From assembly GCA_943323725.2 (NCBI GenBank), contig CALPIW020000036.1, positions 1 to 10,137 on the forward strand: a stretch of DNA of 10,137 nucleotides. The letters are read 5' to 3'. Below are positions 1-6,766 of this stretch, piece by piece (position 1 is the stretch's first letter; each line of letters starts with the position of its first letter). The position numbers and the translations under genes were made by a program. Source of the DNA: Polynucleobacter meluiroseus. Its GTDB lineage: Bacteria > Verrucomicrobiota > Verrucomicrobiia > Opitutales > UBA953. The notes under the pieces were generated by a model. That model saw only the letters and a program-made list of their open reading frames with translations. It did no database searches and was not told the DNA's origin.

Positions 1-1250
1 ATGGCCTACGCCAGCCGAACATCTCCGTGCACCCGCGCACCGGCCTCGTCGTCTCGAGCGACCAACAGGGCCAATACATTCCGAGCACACCCCTGCATAT
101 CATCGAAGGCGACCAGTTCTACGGCTTCCTCAGCGATAAGCTGCCCAAGGAAAGCTACCCTGCGCCGATCGCCGCTCCGCTCACCTGGATTCCGCATGCG
201 GTCAACGCCTCCGCCCTCTCGCAGGTCTGGCTGATGGACGCGCAGATGGGCCCGCTCAACGACCAGATGGTGCAGATCTGCTTCAATCAGCCGGATCTCC
301 TGCGCGTGCTCTGGAACCACCGCGGCGCCAAGCCCCAGGCGAGCGTCGTCAGCGTCGCCAAAGGCTTCGCCACCCCGCCGCTCAACGGCTCCGTCAACCC
401 CGTCGACGGCCAGCTGTATATCGCCGGCCTCCAGATTGCCGGCTGGGGCAACACCCTCGACACCCTGACGGGCATCGAACGCGTCCGCTACACTGGTACT
501 CCCTCGCTCTCACCGCGCGAGATCATGCCGACCGACCGCGGCATCCTGCTGCGCTTCGACGTCACCCTCGATCCGGCCAAGGCTACGAATCCCGAGAGCT
601 ATTCACTGGCGACCTGGCGCTATAAGCGGGCGCCTTCCTACGGCTCGGCCCAATACAAGGCCGACGGCAAGACCGGCAACGACTGGCTGACCGCCAGCAG
701 CGCCTACGTCAGCCTGGACGGCAAGAGCGTCTTCATCGGCGTCCCCGGCCTCAAGCCGGTCGAGCAGCTCCGCCTCGGCTGGGACCTCAAGTCCACCGCC
801 GGCGTCGAGATGCGCCAGAACGCCTACACGACACCGTACGAGCTCACGAAATTCGACCCGGCTGCCGAGGGCTTCGGGCCGATCGAAGTCGACCTCACCC
901 CTCGGGCCGCGGTCGCGAAAAAAGCCGAAGCCATCTCCGCCCAGGAGGGCCAGCGCCTCGCCACCATGTTCGGCTGCGTCGCCTGCCACTCCGTCACGGA
1001 TACGACGATGTCCAACGTCGGACCAAAATGGAAGGGGCTCTTCGGGTCCAAGAGAGACTACGTGACCGACAAGGGAAAGAAGGGTTCGACGGTCGTCGAC
1101 GCGGCTTACCTGCGGGAGTCCATCCTCGAGCCCAACGCCAAGCGGCACGCTTCGTTCCTCAAGTCTGAATTCGCCATGCCCAGCTTCGCCGGCGTCCTCA
1201 CCGACGCCCAGGTCGACTCATTGGTGCTTTATATCAAGTCCTTGAAGTGA
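1..1250 (+). CDS. Secreted propeller-type dehydrogenase fused to cytochrome c (3' part, start off the edge)
   Basis: The reading frame is already open at base 3 (G-L-R-Q-P-N-I-S-V-H-P-R-T-G), so the real start lies outside the window; a GTG at 27 is just an internal Val codon. About 415 residues are visible. The first ~150 resemble the end of the glucose/sorbosone-dehydrogenase-like beta-propeller found in many Planctomycetota-Verrucomicrobiota proteins (the VVSSDQQGQYIPSTPL stretch and the DGQLYIAGLQIAGWG stretch). A ~130-residue, probably Ig-like beta-rich segment follows. The end is a cytochrome c domain: heme-binding C-V-A-C-H at 975-989 and a likely Met axial ligand in A-M-P-S-F (Met codon 1176-1178), before the typical final helix. 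Expected role: periplasmic electron transfer linked to oxidation of a sugar or alcohol; the substrate cannot be told. The protein ends in Lys. The cytochrome domain is sure; the propeller assignment is from remembered family patterns. Confidence 0.85.
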   Translation, partial: GLRQPNISVHPRTGLVVSSDQQGQYIPSTPLHIIEGDQFYGFLSDKLPKESYPAPIAAPLTWIPHAVNASALSQVWLMDAQMGPLNDQMVQICFNQPDLLRVLWNHRGAKPQASVVSVAKGFATPPLNGSVNPVDGQLYIAGLQIAGWGNTLDTLTGIERVRYTGTPSLSPREIMPTDRGILLRFDVTLDPAKATNPESYSLATWRYKRAPSYGSAQYKADGKTGNDWLTASSAYVSLDGKSVFIGVPGLKPVEQLRLGWDLKSTAGVEMRQNAYTTPYELTKFDPAAEGFGPIEVDLTPRAAVAKKAEAISAQEGQRLATMFGCVACHSVTDTTMSNVGPKWKGLFGSKRDYVTDKGKKGSTVVDAAYLRESILEPNAKRHASFLKSEFAMPSFAGVLTDAQVDSLVLYIKSLK

Positions 1251-1258
1251 CGTCGGGA

Positions 1259-1279
1259 GGAGATTGCTCGCAACTCTCC
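1259..1279 (+). other. Small imperfect hairpin after the cytochrome gene
   Basis: GGAG (1259-1262) pairs with CTCC (1276-1279) and TTG (1264-1266) with CAA (1271-1273), around a CTCG loop and an A/CT internal bulge. No T-run follows, so it is not a classical intrinsic terminator. It covers a purine-rich GGGAGGAGA (1255-1263) that looks like a Shine-Dalgarno sequence but has no properly spaced start codon. It could be a 3'-end stabilising structure or chance. Confidence 0.25.
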
Positions 1280-1302
1280 GCCGGGATGGTTGTTAGATAA
1301 GC

Positions 1303-2880
1303 ATGCTCACCTCGCGCATCCCCCTGCTTGCCCTAGCCTTCCTCACCCTCGGCGCCCTCGCCTCCGCCGCCGAACTCCGCCTGCCGGCGGTCTTCTCCGA
1401 CCATATGGTCCTCCAACGCGACAAGGCCGTCGCGGTCTGGGGCTGGGCCGACGCCGCCGAAGAGGTGACCATCGAATTCGCCGGCCAGAAGAAGGCCGCC
1501 AAGGCCGATGCGTCCGGCCAGTGGTCGCTCCGCCTCGACCCGCTCACGGCCAGCGCGGAAAGCCGCAGGCTCACGGCCACGGGCAAGGACGGACGTAAGG
1601 CCGAGGTCTCCGACGTGCTCGTCGGCGACGTCTGGCTCGGCTCGGGCCAGTCCAACATGGCCATGACGGTCAATCGCGCGAAGGACTTCGAGCAGGAGAA
1701 GACGGCCGCGACCTTCCCGCTGATCCGTCACTTCAAGGAAGAGTCCGCGGGTGCCGCCACGGCGCAGACGCAATCAAAGGGCAAGTGGCTCGCTTGCACG
1801 CCAGACAACGTCGGCGCCTTCAGCGCGACACTCTACTTCTTCGGCCGCGTGATCCACCGGGAGGTCGGCGTGCCGGTCGGCTTGATCAACACCTCCGTCG
1901 GCGGCACCCCGATCGAGTCGTGGATCGCCCCGGAAGTCCAGGAGACCAAGCCGGAACTTAGCGCCGCCTTGAAAGCCCAGAGCGCCGCCCTGCCCAAGAT
2001 CGACCCGGAAAAGGCGAAAGCCGACTACGCCGTCGAGCTCAAGAAGTTCAAGGCCGCGAAAGCCAAAGCCGTCGCGGAGGGCACGAAGGCGCCCCGCCCG
2101 CCGCGCAACGCCGCGGAGGTCAGTGAACGCAAAGGCTCTTACGGCCAGCTGTTCAACGGGAAGGTCGCCCCGCTCGTCCCCTACACGCTCAAAGGCATGC
2201 TCTGGTATCAAGGCGAAGCGAACTCATCCGACACCCGCGCCCCGCTCTACGTCCACCAACTCTCGGCGCTCATCACCGACTGGCGCGCCCGCTGGGGCGA
2301 AGAACTCCCCTTCGCCTGGGTGCAGCTCCCGAACTTCTCCCGTCCGGGCGAAGGCTGGCCCCTGATGCGCGAGTCGATGCTCAAGACCCTCTCCCTGCCG
2401 AAGACGGGCATGGCCGTCACGATCGACATCGGCGAGGCCAAGGACATCCACCCGAAGAATAAGCAGGAGGTCGGTCGCCGCTTGTCGCTGTGGGCCCTCG
2501 GCAACGTCTACGGACGCAAGGTCGCCGCCGCGAGCGGACCGCTGCCGGCCGGACACGAGATCAAGGGCGCCGAGGTCGTCGTCACCCTCACCCATGCCGA
2601 AGGCCTCAAGACCCGCGACGGCGCCCCCGTGAAGGGCTTCCAGCTCGCCGGCACGGACAAGCAGTGGAAGCCGGCGGCCGCCCGGATCGATGGCGCGAAG
2701 CTGGTCGTCACCAGCGCGGAAGTCGTCGCACCCGTCGCCCTGCGCTATGCCTGGCTGGATTTCCCGGAGACGAACCTCGTCAACTCCGCCGACCTGCCCG
2801 CCTCGCCCTTCCGCACCGACGATTGGGCCCCGGTCCCCGTGCCCGCTCCCGCCGCCAAGGGCAAAGGTAAGACCAAATAA
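1303..2880 (+). CDS. Secreted sialate O-acetylesterase family (SASA) carbohydrate esterase
   Basis: 525 residues, a normal length for secreted SASA-domain (SGNH-type) esterases, which remove acetyl groups from sugars of glycans. A signal peptide covers residues 1-22 (hydrophobic L/A core, A-S-A-A before E23). The mature N-terminus begins with the family's L-R-L-P-A-V-F-S-D-H-M-V-L-Q-R stretch and a beta-sandwich. Catalytic blocks: G115-Q-S-N-M119 with nucleophile Ser117; W301-Y-Q-G-E-A-N307; and D381-I-H-P with the likely catalytic His383. Between blocks is a Lys/Ala-rich helical insertion, about residues 216-273. The tail is Pro/Ala then Lys-rich, ending K-G-K-G-K-T-K. The ATG at 1303 is chosen because it starts the signal peptide; it has no good ribosome site. 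The sulfatase follows after 7 nt, so the two are probably co-transcribed and act on the same decorated glycan. The exact substrate (acetylated sialic acid, xylan or other) is not determinable. Confidence 0.93.
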   Translation: MLTSRIPLLALAFLTLGALASAAELRLPAVFSDHMVLQRDKAVAVWGWADAAEEVTIEFAGQKKAAKADASGQWSLRLDPLTASAESRRLTATGKDGRKAEVSDVLVGDVWLGSGQSNMAMTVNRAKDFEQEKTAATFPLIRHFKEESAGAATAQTQSKGKWLACTPDNVGAFSATLYFFGRVIHREVGVPVGLINTSVGGTPIESWIAPEVQETKPELSAALKAQSAALPKIDPEKAKADYAVELKKFKAAKAKAVAEGTKAPRPPRNAAEVSERKGSYGQLFNGKVAPLVPYTLKGMLWYQGEANSSDTRAPLYVHQLSALITDWRARWGEELPFAWVQLPNFSRPGEGWPLMRESMLKTLSLPKTGMAVTIDIGEAKDIHPKNKQEVGRRLSLWALGNVYGRKVAAASGPLPAGHEIKGAEVVVTLTHAEGLKTRDGAPVKGFQLAGTDKQWKPAAARIDGAKLVVTSAEVVAPVALRYAWLDFPETNLVNSADLPASPFRTDDWAPVPVPAPAAKGKGKTK

Positions 2881-2887
2881 TTCTGTT

Positions 2888-4312
2888 ATGAAAAACCTCA
2901 CCCTGCTCTGCCTCGCCTTCGCCTCGCTCGCCGCCGCCGACCGGAAGCCGAACTTCGTCTATGTCTTCTCCGACGACCAGCGCTGGGATGCGCTGAGCGT
3001 CGTCCAGCAGGAGCAAGGAGAGAAAGGACGCTTCCCTTGGCTCAAGACCCCGCACCTCGATCGTCTCGCCCGCGAGGGGCTCCGTTTCCGTAACGCCTTC
3101 GTGGTGAATTCGCTCTGCGCCCCCTCGCGCGCCTCGCTCGTGACCGGCCAGTACGGCCACGTCAACGGCGTCACCAACAACCACACGCCCCACCCCGAAG
3201 GCAACCTCTCCCTCGCCGCCCTCCTCCGCCCGGCCGGCTACGTCTCGGGCTACTTCGGCAAATGGCACCACGGCAACCAGTCGGGCAAGCGTCCGGGCTT
3301 CGATACTTCCGCCAGCTTCGTCGGCCAAGGCGCCTACTTCGACTGCCCGATCGAGGTCGACGGCGTCGCCACGCCGAGCGCAGGCTTCGTCGACGACGTC
3401 ACCACCGAGTATGCGGCGAACTTCATCAAGGCCAATAAGGACAAGCCGTTCCTGATGATCCTAGGACTCAAGACCTGCCACGCCCCCTTCACCCCTCCGC
3501 CCCGCAACGAAAAGGACTACGAAGGCGCGCTAGCCCGCACGACCCCCAACTACGGCATCCCCGCCATCTACGCCAAAACCGGACCGAACGGCCCCAAAGG
3601 TAAGGCCACCGACGCCAAGGAGGTTCGGACCAACCTCGGCATGTTCCGCGGCATCAATTCCGTCGACGACAACGTCGGCAAGCTCCTCAAGGTGCTCGAA
3701 GACCTCAAACTGTCGGAAGACACGGTCTTCGTCTTCTCGAGCGACAACGGCTACTACCTCGGCGAACACAACCTCGGCGACAAGCGTACCGCTTACGAGG
3801 AAGCGCTGCGCATCCCGATGCTGGTGCGCTACCCTCGTGCGGTGAAGGCCGGCCGGACCGACGACCGCATGGTCCTCAACATCGACCCCGCCGCGACCTT
3901 CCTCGACCTCGCCGGTCAGCCGGTGCCCGCCGCGATGCATGGACGCAGCTGGAAACCCATCTTGGAAGAGAAATCCGTCGACTGGCGCGAGAGCTTCTTC
4001 TACTGCTACTTCTACGAAAAGCGGTTCGGTTCGCCGTTCACGACCGCGGTCCGCACCGCCGACGCCAAGCTGATCAAGTATCCGGGTCACGAGGAGTGGA
4101 CCGAGGTGTTCGACCTCAAGACCGATCCCTACGAGCTGAAGAACCTCGCCGCCGACCCGGCCTACGCCGACCTGCGCAAGCAGCTCGAAGCGGAATACGA
4201 TAGGCAGGCCAAGGCCATCGACTTCAAGATCCCCGACTTCGCCGATAAGCCCGGTACCGAAGGCGAAGAGGGCGCCAAGAAGAAGGCCGGTAAAAAGAAA
4301 AAGGCCAAGTAA
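2888..4312 (+). CDS. Secreted formylglycine-dependent sulfatase (S1 family)
   Basis: 474 residues. It hydrolyses sulfate esters, probably on a sulfated polysaccharide or glycan. A signal peptide covers residues 1-17 (L-A-A-A before D18). Visible active-site elements: the metal-binding pair D29-D30 in V-F-S-D-D-Q; C77-A-P-S-R, the CxPSR motif whose Cys is matured to formylglycine by an anaerobic or aerobic maturase not present here; K125-W-H127; D286-N287 in S-D-N-G; and K299 in G-D-K-R-T-A-Y-E-E. The D-K-R-T-A-Y-E-E/R-I-P-M-L-V-R-Y-P pattern resembles sulfatases annotated as N-acetylglucosamine-6-sulfatase or mucin-desulfating, but the substrate is not secured. The reading frame is open upstream to 2690, but that would overlap the esterase gene; ATG 2888 directly precedes the signal peptide. 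The last ~21 residues are a charged tail with A-K-K-K-A-G-K-K-K-K-A-K, outside the usual fold. It is probably in an operon with the upstream esterase. Confidence 0.95.
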   Translation: MKNLTLLCLAFASLAAADRKPNFVYVFSDDQRWDALSVVQQEQGEKGRFPWLKTPHLDRLAREGLRFRNAFVVNSLCAPSRASLVTGQYGHVNGVTNNHTPHPEGNLSLAALLRPAGYVSGYFGKWHHGNQSGKRPGFDTSASFVGQGAYFDCPIEVDGVATPSAGFVDDVTTEYAANFIKANKDKPFLMILGLKTCHAPFTPPPRNEKDYEGALARTTPNYGIPAIYAKTGPNGPKGKATDAKEVRTNLGMFRGINSVDDNVGKLLKVLEDLKLSEDTVFVFSSDNGYYLGEHNLGDKRTAYEEALRIPMLVRYPRAVKAGRTDDRMVLNIDPAATFLDLAGQPVPAAMHGRSWKPILEEKSVDWRESFFYCYFYEKRFGSPFTTAVRTADAKLIKYPGHEEWTEVFDLKTDPYELKNLAADPAYADLRKQLEAEYDRQAKAIDFKIPDFADKPGTEGEEGAKKKAGKKKKAK

Positions 4313-4313
4313 G

Positions 4314-4334
4314 CCCGATAAAACGGGTGGTTTT
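4314..4334 (+). terminator. Weak terminator-like hairpin after the sulfatase
   Basis: CCCG (4314-4317) pairs with CGGG (4324-4327) around an ATAAAA loop, 1 nt after the sulfatase stop, and TGGTTTT follows. An alternative fold pairs AAAAC (4320-4324) with GTTTT (4330-4334). The stem is only 4 bp and the T-run only 4, so read-through into the methyltransferase gene is likely. This is a weak call. Confidence 0.25.
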
Positions 4335-4338
4335 CTCC

Positions 4339-4366
4339 GCAAGGGCTGTCATCGTGCAGCCCTTGC
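4339..4366 (+). promoter_or_regulatory. Perfect 10-bp hairpin abutting the methyltransferase start codon
   Basis: GCAAGGGCTG (4339-4348) is the exact reverse complement of CAGCCCTTGC (4357-4366), with an 8-nt loop TCATCGTG. The stem ends 2 nt before the ATG at 4369, so when folded in mRNA it would occupy the region where the ribosome binds. No T-run follows on either strand, which argues against an intrinsic terminator. As DNA it could equally be an operator for a dimeric regulator. The inverted repeat is seen directly; its function is inferred. Confidence 0.55.
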
Positions 4367-4368
4367 CC

Positions 4369-5409
4369 ATGTCAGCCCCGCTCGACCTCACCCGTGCGCC
4401 CGCGCACGACCCGCTGGAAATCTACCGCTTCCGTGACGGGCTCTACGCCGTCGACCTGATCGCCGCCGCGATCACGGAGTTCGACCTCTTCACGAAGCTC
4501 GCCGCCAAGCCGTCCGACCTCGTCACCGTCTGCCGCGACCTCGGCACGCACCTCCGGCCGACCGATGTGATGCTGACGCTCTTCGCTGCGAACGGTTTCT
4601 TGGCGCTCAAGGACGGCGTCTTTTCCGTGACGCCACTCGGACAAGAGCACCTCGTCAGCTCCTCTCCGGTCTTCCTCGGCCCCTACTACGCTTCCCTGAA
4701 GGACCGCCCGGTGGTGAAGGACTTCATCGTCATCCTGAAGACCGACAAGCCGGCCAACTGGGGCAGCTACAAGGACGAGAAGCCTTGGAGCGAAGCGATG
4801 CTCACCGAGGCGTTCGCCACGAGCTTCACCGCCGCGATGGACTCCCGAGGCTTCACCCTCGGACCCGCGATGGCCAAGGCCGCGCCCGTCGGCGCCCGCA
4901 AGCGCCTGCTCGATATCGCCGGAGGATCGGGCATCTACGCCTGCGCGCTCGTCGCCAATCATCCGAAACTCACCGCCACGGTCTTCGAACGGGCGCCGGT
5001 CGACGGCATCACGCGTAAGATGATCGCCAAGCGGGGCTTCCAGGACCGGGTCGATGTCACGGCAGGCGACATGTTCACCGAGGCCCTTCCCTCGGGCTAC
5101 GACGTCCACCTGTTCTCGAACGTGCTCCACGACTGGGATACCGACAAGGTGCGCTTCCTGCTGGCCGCCTCGGCCAAGGCCTTGCCCAAGGGCGGCCTCC
5201 TGATCGTGCATGACGCCCACCTGAACAACGACAAGACCGGCCCGGCCCCCGTGGCGGCCTACTCCGCCCTCCTGATGAGCGTCACCGAAGGCCGTTGCTA
5301 CGGCACCGGCGAGATGCGCGAGCTCCTGACCGAAGCCGGCTTCGGCGATATCCGCCACCAAGACACCGCGTGTGATCGGAGTATTGTCACTGCGGTGAGA
5401 AACGGATGA
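4369..5409 (+). CDS. Class I SAM-dependent O-methyltransferase (Methyltransf_2-like)
   Basis: 346 residues from ATG 4369. It has the two-domain build of the Methyltransf_2 family (acetylserotonin-, hydroxyneurosporene- and antibiotic-type O-methyltransferases). Residues ~15-100 form a helical/winged-helix dimerisation domain (D-G-L-Y-A-V-D-L-I through F-S-V-T-P-L-G). The Rossmann domain holds motif I D182-I-A-G-G-S-G188, an acidic residue E207 after strand 2, G-D234-M-F, and H254-D-W256, where the His is the usual catalytic base in this family. It is the only gene here with no signal peptide, so it should act in the cytoplasm. The frame is open upstream to GTG 4327, but that would place the 10-bp hairpin inside the gene; ATG 4369 leaves a normal N-terminus. 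No evident link to extracellular glycan breakdown; it may methylate a small phenolic, quinone or sugar-derived compound. The substrate is unknown. Confidence 0.9.
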   Translation: MSAPLDLTRAPAHDPLEIYRFRDGLYAVDLIAAAITEFDLFTKLAAKPSDLVTVCRDLGTHLRPTDVMLTLFAANGFLALKDGVFSVTPLGQEHLVSSSPVFLGPYYASLKDRPVVKDFIVILKTDKPANWGSYKDEKPWSEAMLTEAFATSFTAAMDSRGFTLGPAMAKAAPVGARKRLLDIAGGSGIYACALVANHPKLTATVFERAPVDGITRKMIAKRGFQDRVDVTAGDMFTEALPSGYDVHLFSNVLHDWDTDKVRFLLAASAKALPKGGLLIVHDAHLNNDKTGPAPVAAYSALLMSVTEGRCYGTGEMRELLTEAGFGDIRHQDTACDRSIVTAVRNG

Positions 5410-5532
5410 AGGATGAATGATGGACGATATTTGATGACCACCAGGCCGTATCATCCATCCCTGATCATCTATCCTTCATGTGCCTTCCGTAATCTTTGAT
5501 CCTCCATCGTTCATCGTCCATCTCACATCCCT
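5405..5532 (+). repeat. Intergenic degenerate 7-nt repeats in two inverted arms
   Basis: The left arm (5405-5439) reads as five GATNNNN heptamers: GATGAAG, GATGAAT, GATGGAC, GATATTT, GATGACC. After a short centre, the right arm (5449-5532) reads as twelve heptamers in unbroken 7-nt phase, ten of them NATCNNN: for example CATCCCT, GATCATC, TATCCTT, GATCCTC, CATCGTT, CATCGTC. The arms are reverse complements in type and partly exact: ATGAAGGAT (5406-5414) with ATCCTTCAT (5471-5479), ATGAT (5417-5421) with ATCAT (5464-5468), and GATGGACGAT (5419-5428) with ATCGTCCATC (5513-5522). The left arm overlaps the methyltransferase stop codon and the right arm ends 4 nt before the DUF1080 start. It may be an intergenic repeat family, a 3'-end structure or a regulator array. 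Confidence 0.65.
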
Positions 5533-5536
5533 TCCC

Positions 5537-6271
5537 ATGCGCCTCCTACTCACCCTCCTCGCGGTGACCGCTTCCCTCGCCGCCGCACCGATGGACCCGG
5601 AGGAGCAGCGGCTCGGCTTCGTGGCCCTTGCGGACGGCAAGACCTTCGACGGATGGAAACACCCGGGAAACTGGGAGATCCAGGACGGCGCCTTCGCGCG
5701 CGTTCGCCCGTCAGGCCAGCTGAGCTATGAAACCCGTCCGTTGCCGGACGACTTTGAACTGCGCTTCGACTGGAAGGTCAGCCAGGGCTGCAACAGCGGC
5801 GTCTATTACCGCCCCGGGCAGGTGGAGTATCAGGTGCTCGATGACGTCGGCAGCCCTTATGGCGAGAACCCACGTCAATCGGCCGCGTCGCTGTTCTTCT
5901 GCATGGCCCCGAGCAAGCGAGTCACCCGTCCCGTCGGCGCATGGAACACCGCCCGCATCCGTTGCCAGGGCACGGTCATCGAGCATTGGCTCAACGAGCA
6001 GAACGTCCTCTCCTTCGACTACGCGGACCCCAAGTGGGCCGCCGAAATCCGCCTGCTGACCCTCCGTGGTGGCGACCTCAAGGGTCGTGGTGGCAAACTC
6101 CTCCTGCAGGACCACGGCCAAGACGTCGCGTTCCGAAACCTCCGACTCCGGACGATTCCCGCCGGCGAAGTCATCAAGCCGGACCCAGCGTTCGCTCCCA
6201 TGGCGATACCTCCCGGCGCCCTCGCCAAGGAGGAAGCCCGCGTTCGCTCAATGCTCCAGAAGAAGAAGTGA
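5537..6271 (+). CDS. Secreted DUF1080 (3-keto-disaccharide hydrolase-like) protein
   Basis: 244 residues. A signal peptide covers residues 1-20 (M-R-L-L-L-T-L-L core, S-L-A-A-A before P21). The rest is one DUF1080 concanavalin-like jelly-roll: F-D-G-W-K near the N-terminus, W-E-I-Q-D-G, then D-F-E-L-R-F-D-W, the signature N86-S-G-V-Y-Y-R92 and V-E-Y-Q-V-L-D-D103, and a final strand near D-V-A-F-R-N-L-R-L. Members are very abundant in Planctomycetota and Verrucomicrobiota; some characterised members act on 3-keto-glycosides, and others remain undefined. The frame is open upstream to GTG 5480 inside the heptamer repeats; ATG 5537 is chosen because it starts the signal peptide. The leader is pyrimidine-rich without a Shine-Dalgarno sequence. 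A ~35-residue charged C-terminal extension ends in K-K-K. It precedes the NTF2-like and FAD genes at short spacing, suggesting joint function. Confidence 0.9.
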   Translation: MRLLLTLLAVTASLAAAPMDPEEQRLGFVALADGKTFDGWKHPGNWEIQDGAFARVRPSGQLSYETRPLPDDFELRFDWKVSQGCNSGVYYRPGQVEYQVLDDVGSPYGENPRQSAASLFFCMAPSKRVTRPVGAWNTARIRCQGTVIEHWLNEQNVLSFDYADPKWAAEIRLLTLRGGDLKGRGGKLLLQDHGQDVAFRNLRLRTIPAGEVIKPDPAFAPMAIPPGALAKEEARVRSMLQKKK

Positions 6272-6304
6272 ATCGGCCACTCCACCCTACCGAACCCATC
6301 ATCC

Positions 6305-6754
6305 ATGAAACACTACCCCGCCCTCCTCGCCCTACTCTTCGCCCTCACCTGCGCTGCCGCTGAACATCCTGAACTGGCCCGCGTTCACGCGGCGAACGAC
6401 GCCCGCGTCGCGGCCATGCTCGCGCCGACTCGCGAGAAGCTCGAAGCCGTGCTCTCGCCCGAACTGCGTTACACCCACTCTAACGGGCAGGTCGACACCA
6501 AGGCCTCGCTGATCGAATCCCTGCTCGACGGTTCCGCCAAGTACCTGAAATACGATTTCCACGAGCGCACCGTGACCTTCCCCGCCCCCGGTATCGCCCT
6601 CATGGCCGGTCGGTTCGACGTGAAGGCCGTCGTCAAAGGCAACGCGGCCGAAAGCACCATCAGCTTCCTCGCGGTCTGGCGGCTCGAACAAGGCGAATGG
6701 AAGTTCCTCGCCTGGCAGTCCTGCAAGATCCCGCCGGCGGTTCCTGCCAAGTAA
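6305..6754 (+). CDS. Small secreted NTF2-like (DUF4440-type) protein
   Basis: 149 residues. A signal peptide covers residues 1-19 (L-L-A-L-L-F-A-L-T core, C-A-A-A before E20). The mature part has the layout of a DUF4440/SnoaL-like cone fold: an N-terminal helix, then L-S-P-E-L-R-Y-T-H-S-N-G61 (the L-x-Y-x-H-x-N-G pattern typical of DUF4440), T-K-A-S-L-I-E-S-L, a sheet with A-L-M-A-G-R-F and a closing strand W-R-L-E-Q-G-E-W-K-F-L-A-W-Q-S. Proteins of this fold are small-ligand binders, isomerases or lyases; function cannot be told from sequence. His58 and Asn60 point toward where the pocket usually lies. Gaps are 33 nt to the DUF1080 gene and 12 nt to the oxidoreductase gene, so it is probably co-transcribed with both. 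The leader has no clear ribosome site. Confidence 0.82.
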   Translation: MKHYPALLALLFALTCAAAEHPELARVHAANDARVAAMLAPTREKLEAVLSPELRYTHSNGQVDTKASLIESLLDGSAKYLKYDFHERTVTFPAPGIALMAGRFDVKAVVKGNAAESTISFLAVWRLEQGEWKFLAWQSCKIPPAVPAK

Positions 6755-6766
6755 CAACGGAAGCCC

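Noticed and set aside
1264..1299. Possible sigma70-type promoter (TTGCTC ... TAGATA) before the SASA gene
   Set aside because: Poor match at the -10 and wrong spacing (over 20 bases); not supported.
2690..2887. Upstream extension of the sulfatase frame
   Set aside because: It overlaps the end of the SASA gene by ~190 bases, has Ser/Pro/Arg-rich shadow composition, and would bury the signal peptide that begins at ATG 2888.
4327..4368. GTG start giving a longer methyltransferase
   Set aside because: No ribosome site precedes it, the extra residues are not family-like, and it would place a perfect hairpin inside the coding sequence; ATG 4369 is preferred, though not proven.
4372..5454. Long minus-strand open frame (360 codons) opposite the methyltransferase
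   Set aside because: It mirrors a gene with clear motifs, and its translation is Arg/Gly/Asp/Val-rich without any recognisable domain, as expected from the antisense of GC-rich coding DNA.
5405..5532. CRISPR-like array
   Set aside because: Units are 7 nt, degenerate and contiguous, with no long identical repeats or spacers.
5480..5536. GTG start giving a longer DUF1080 protein
   Set aside because: The extra 19 residues come from the heptamer repeat block and would precede a complete signal peptide starting at ATG 5537.
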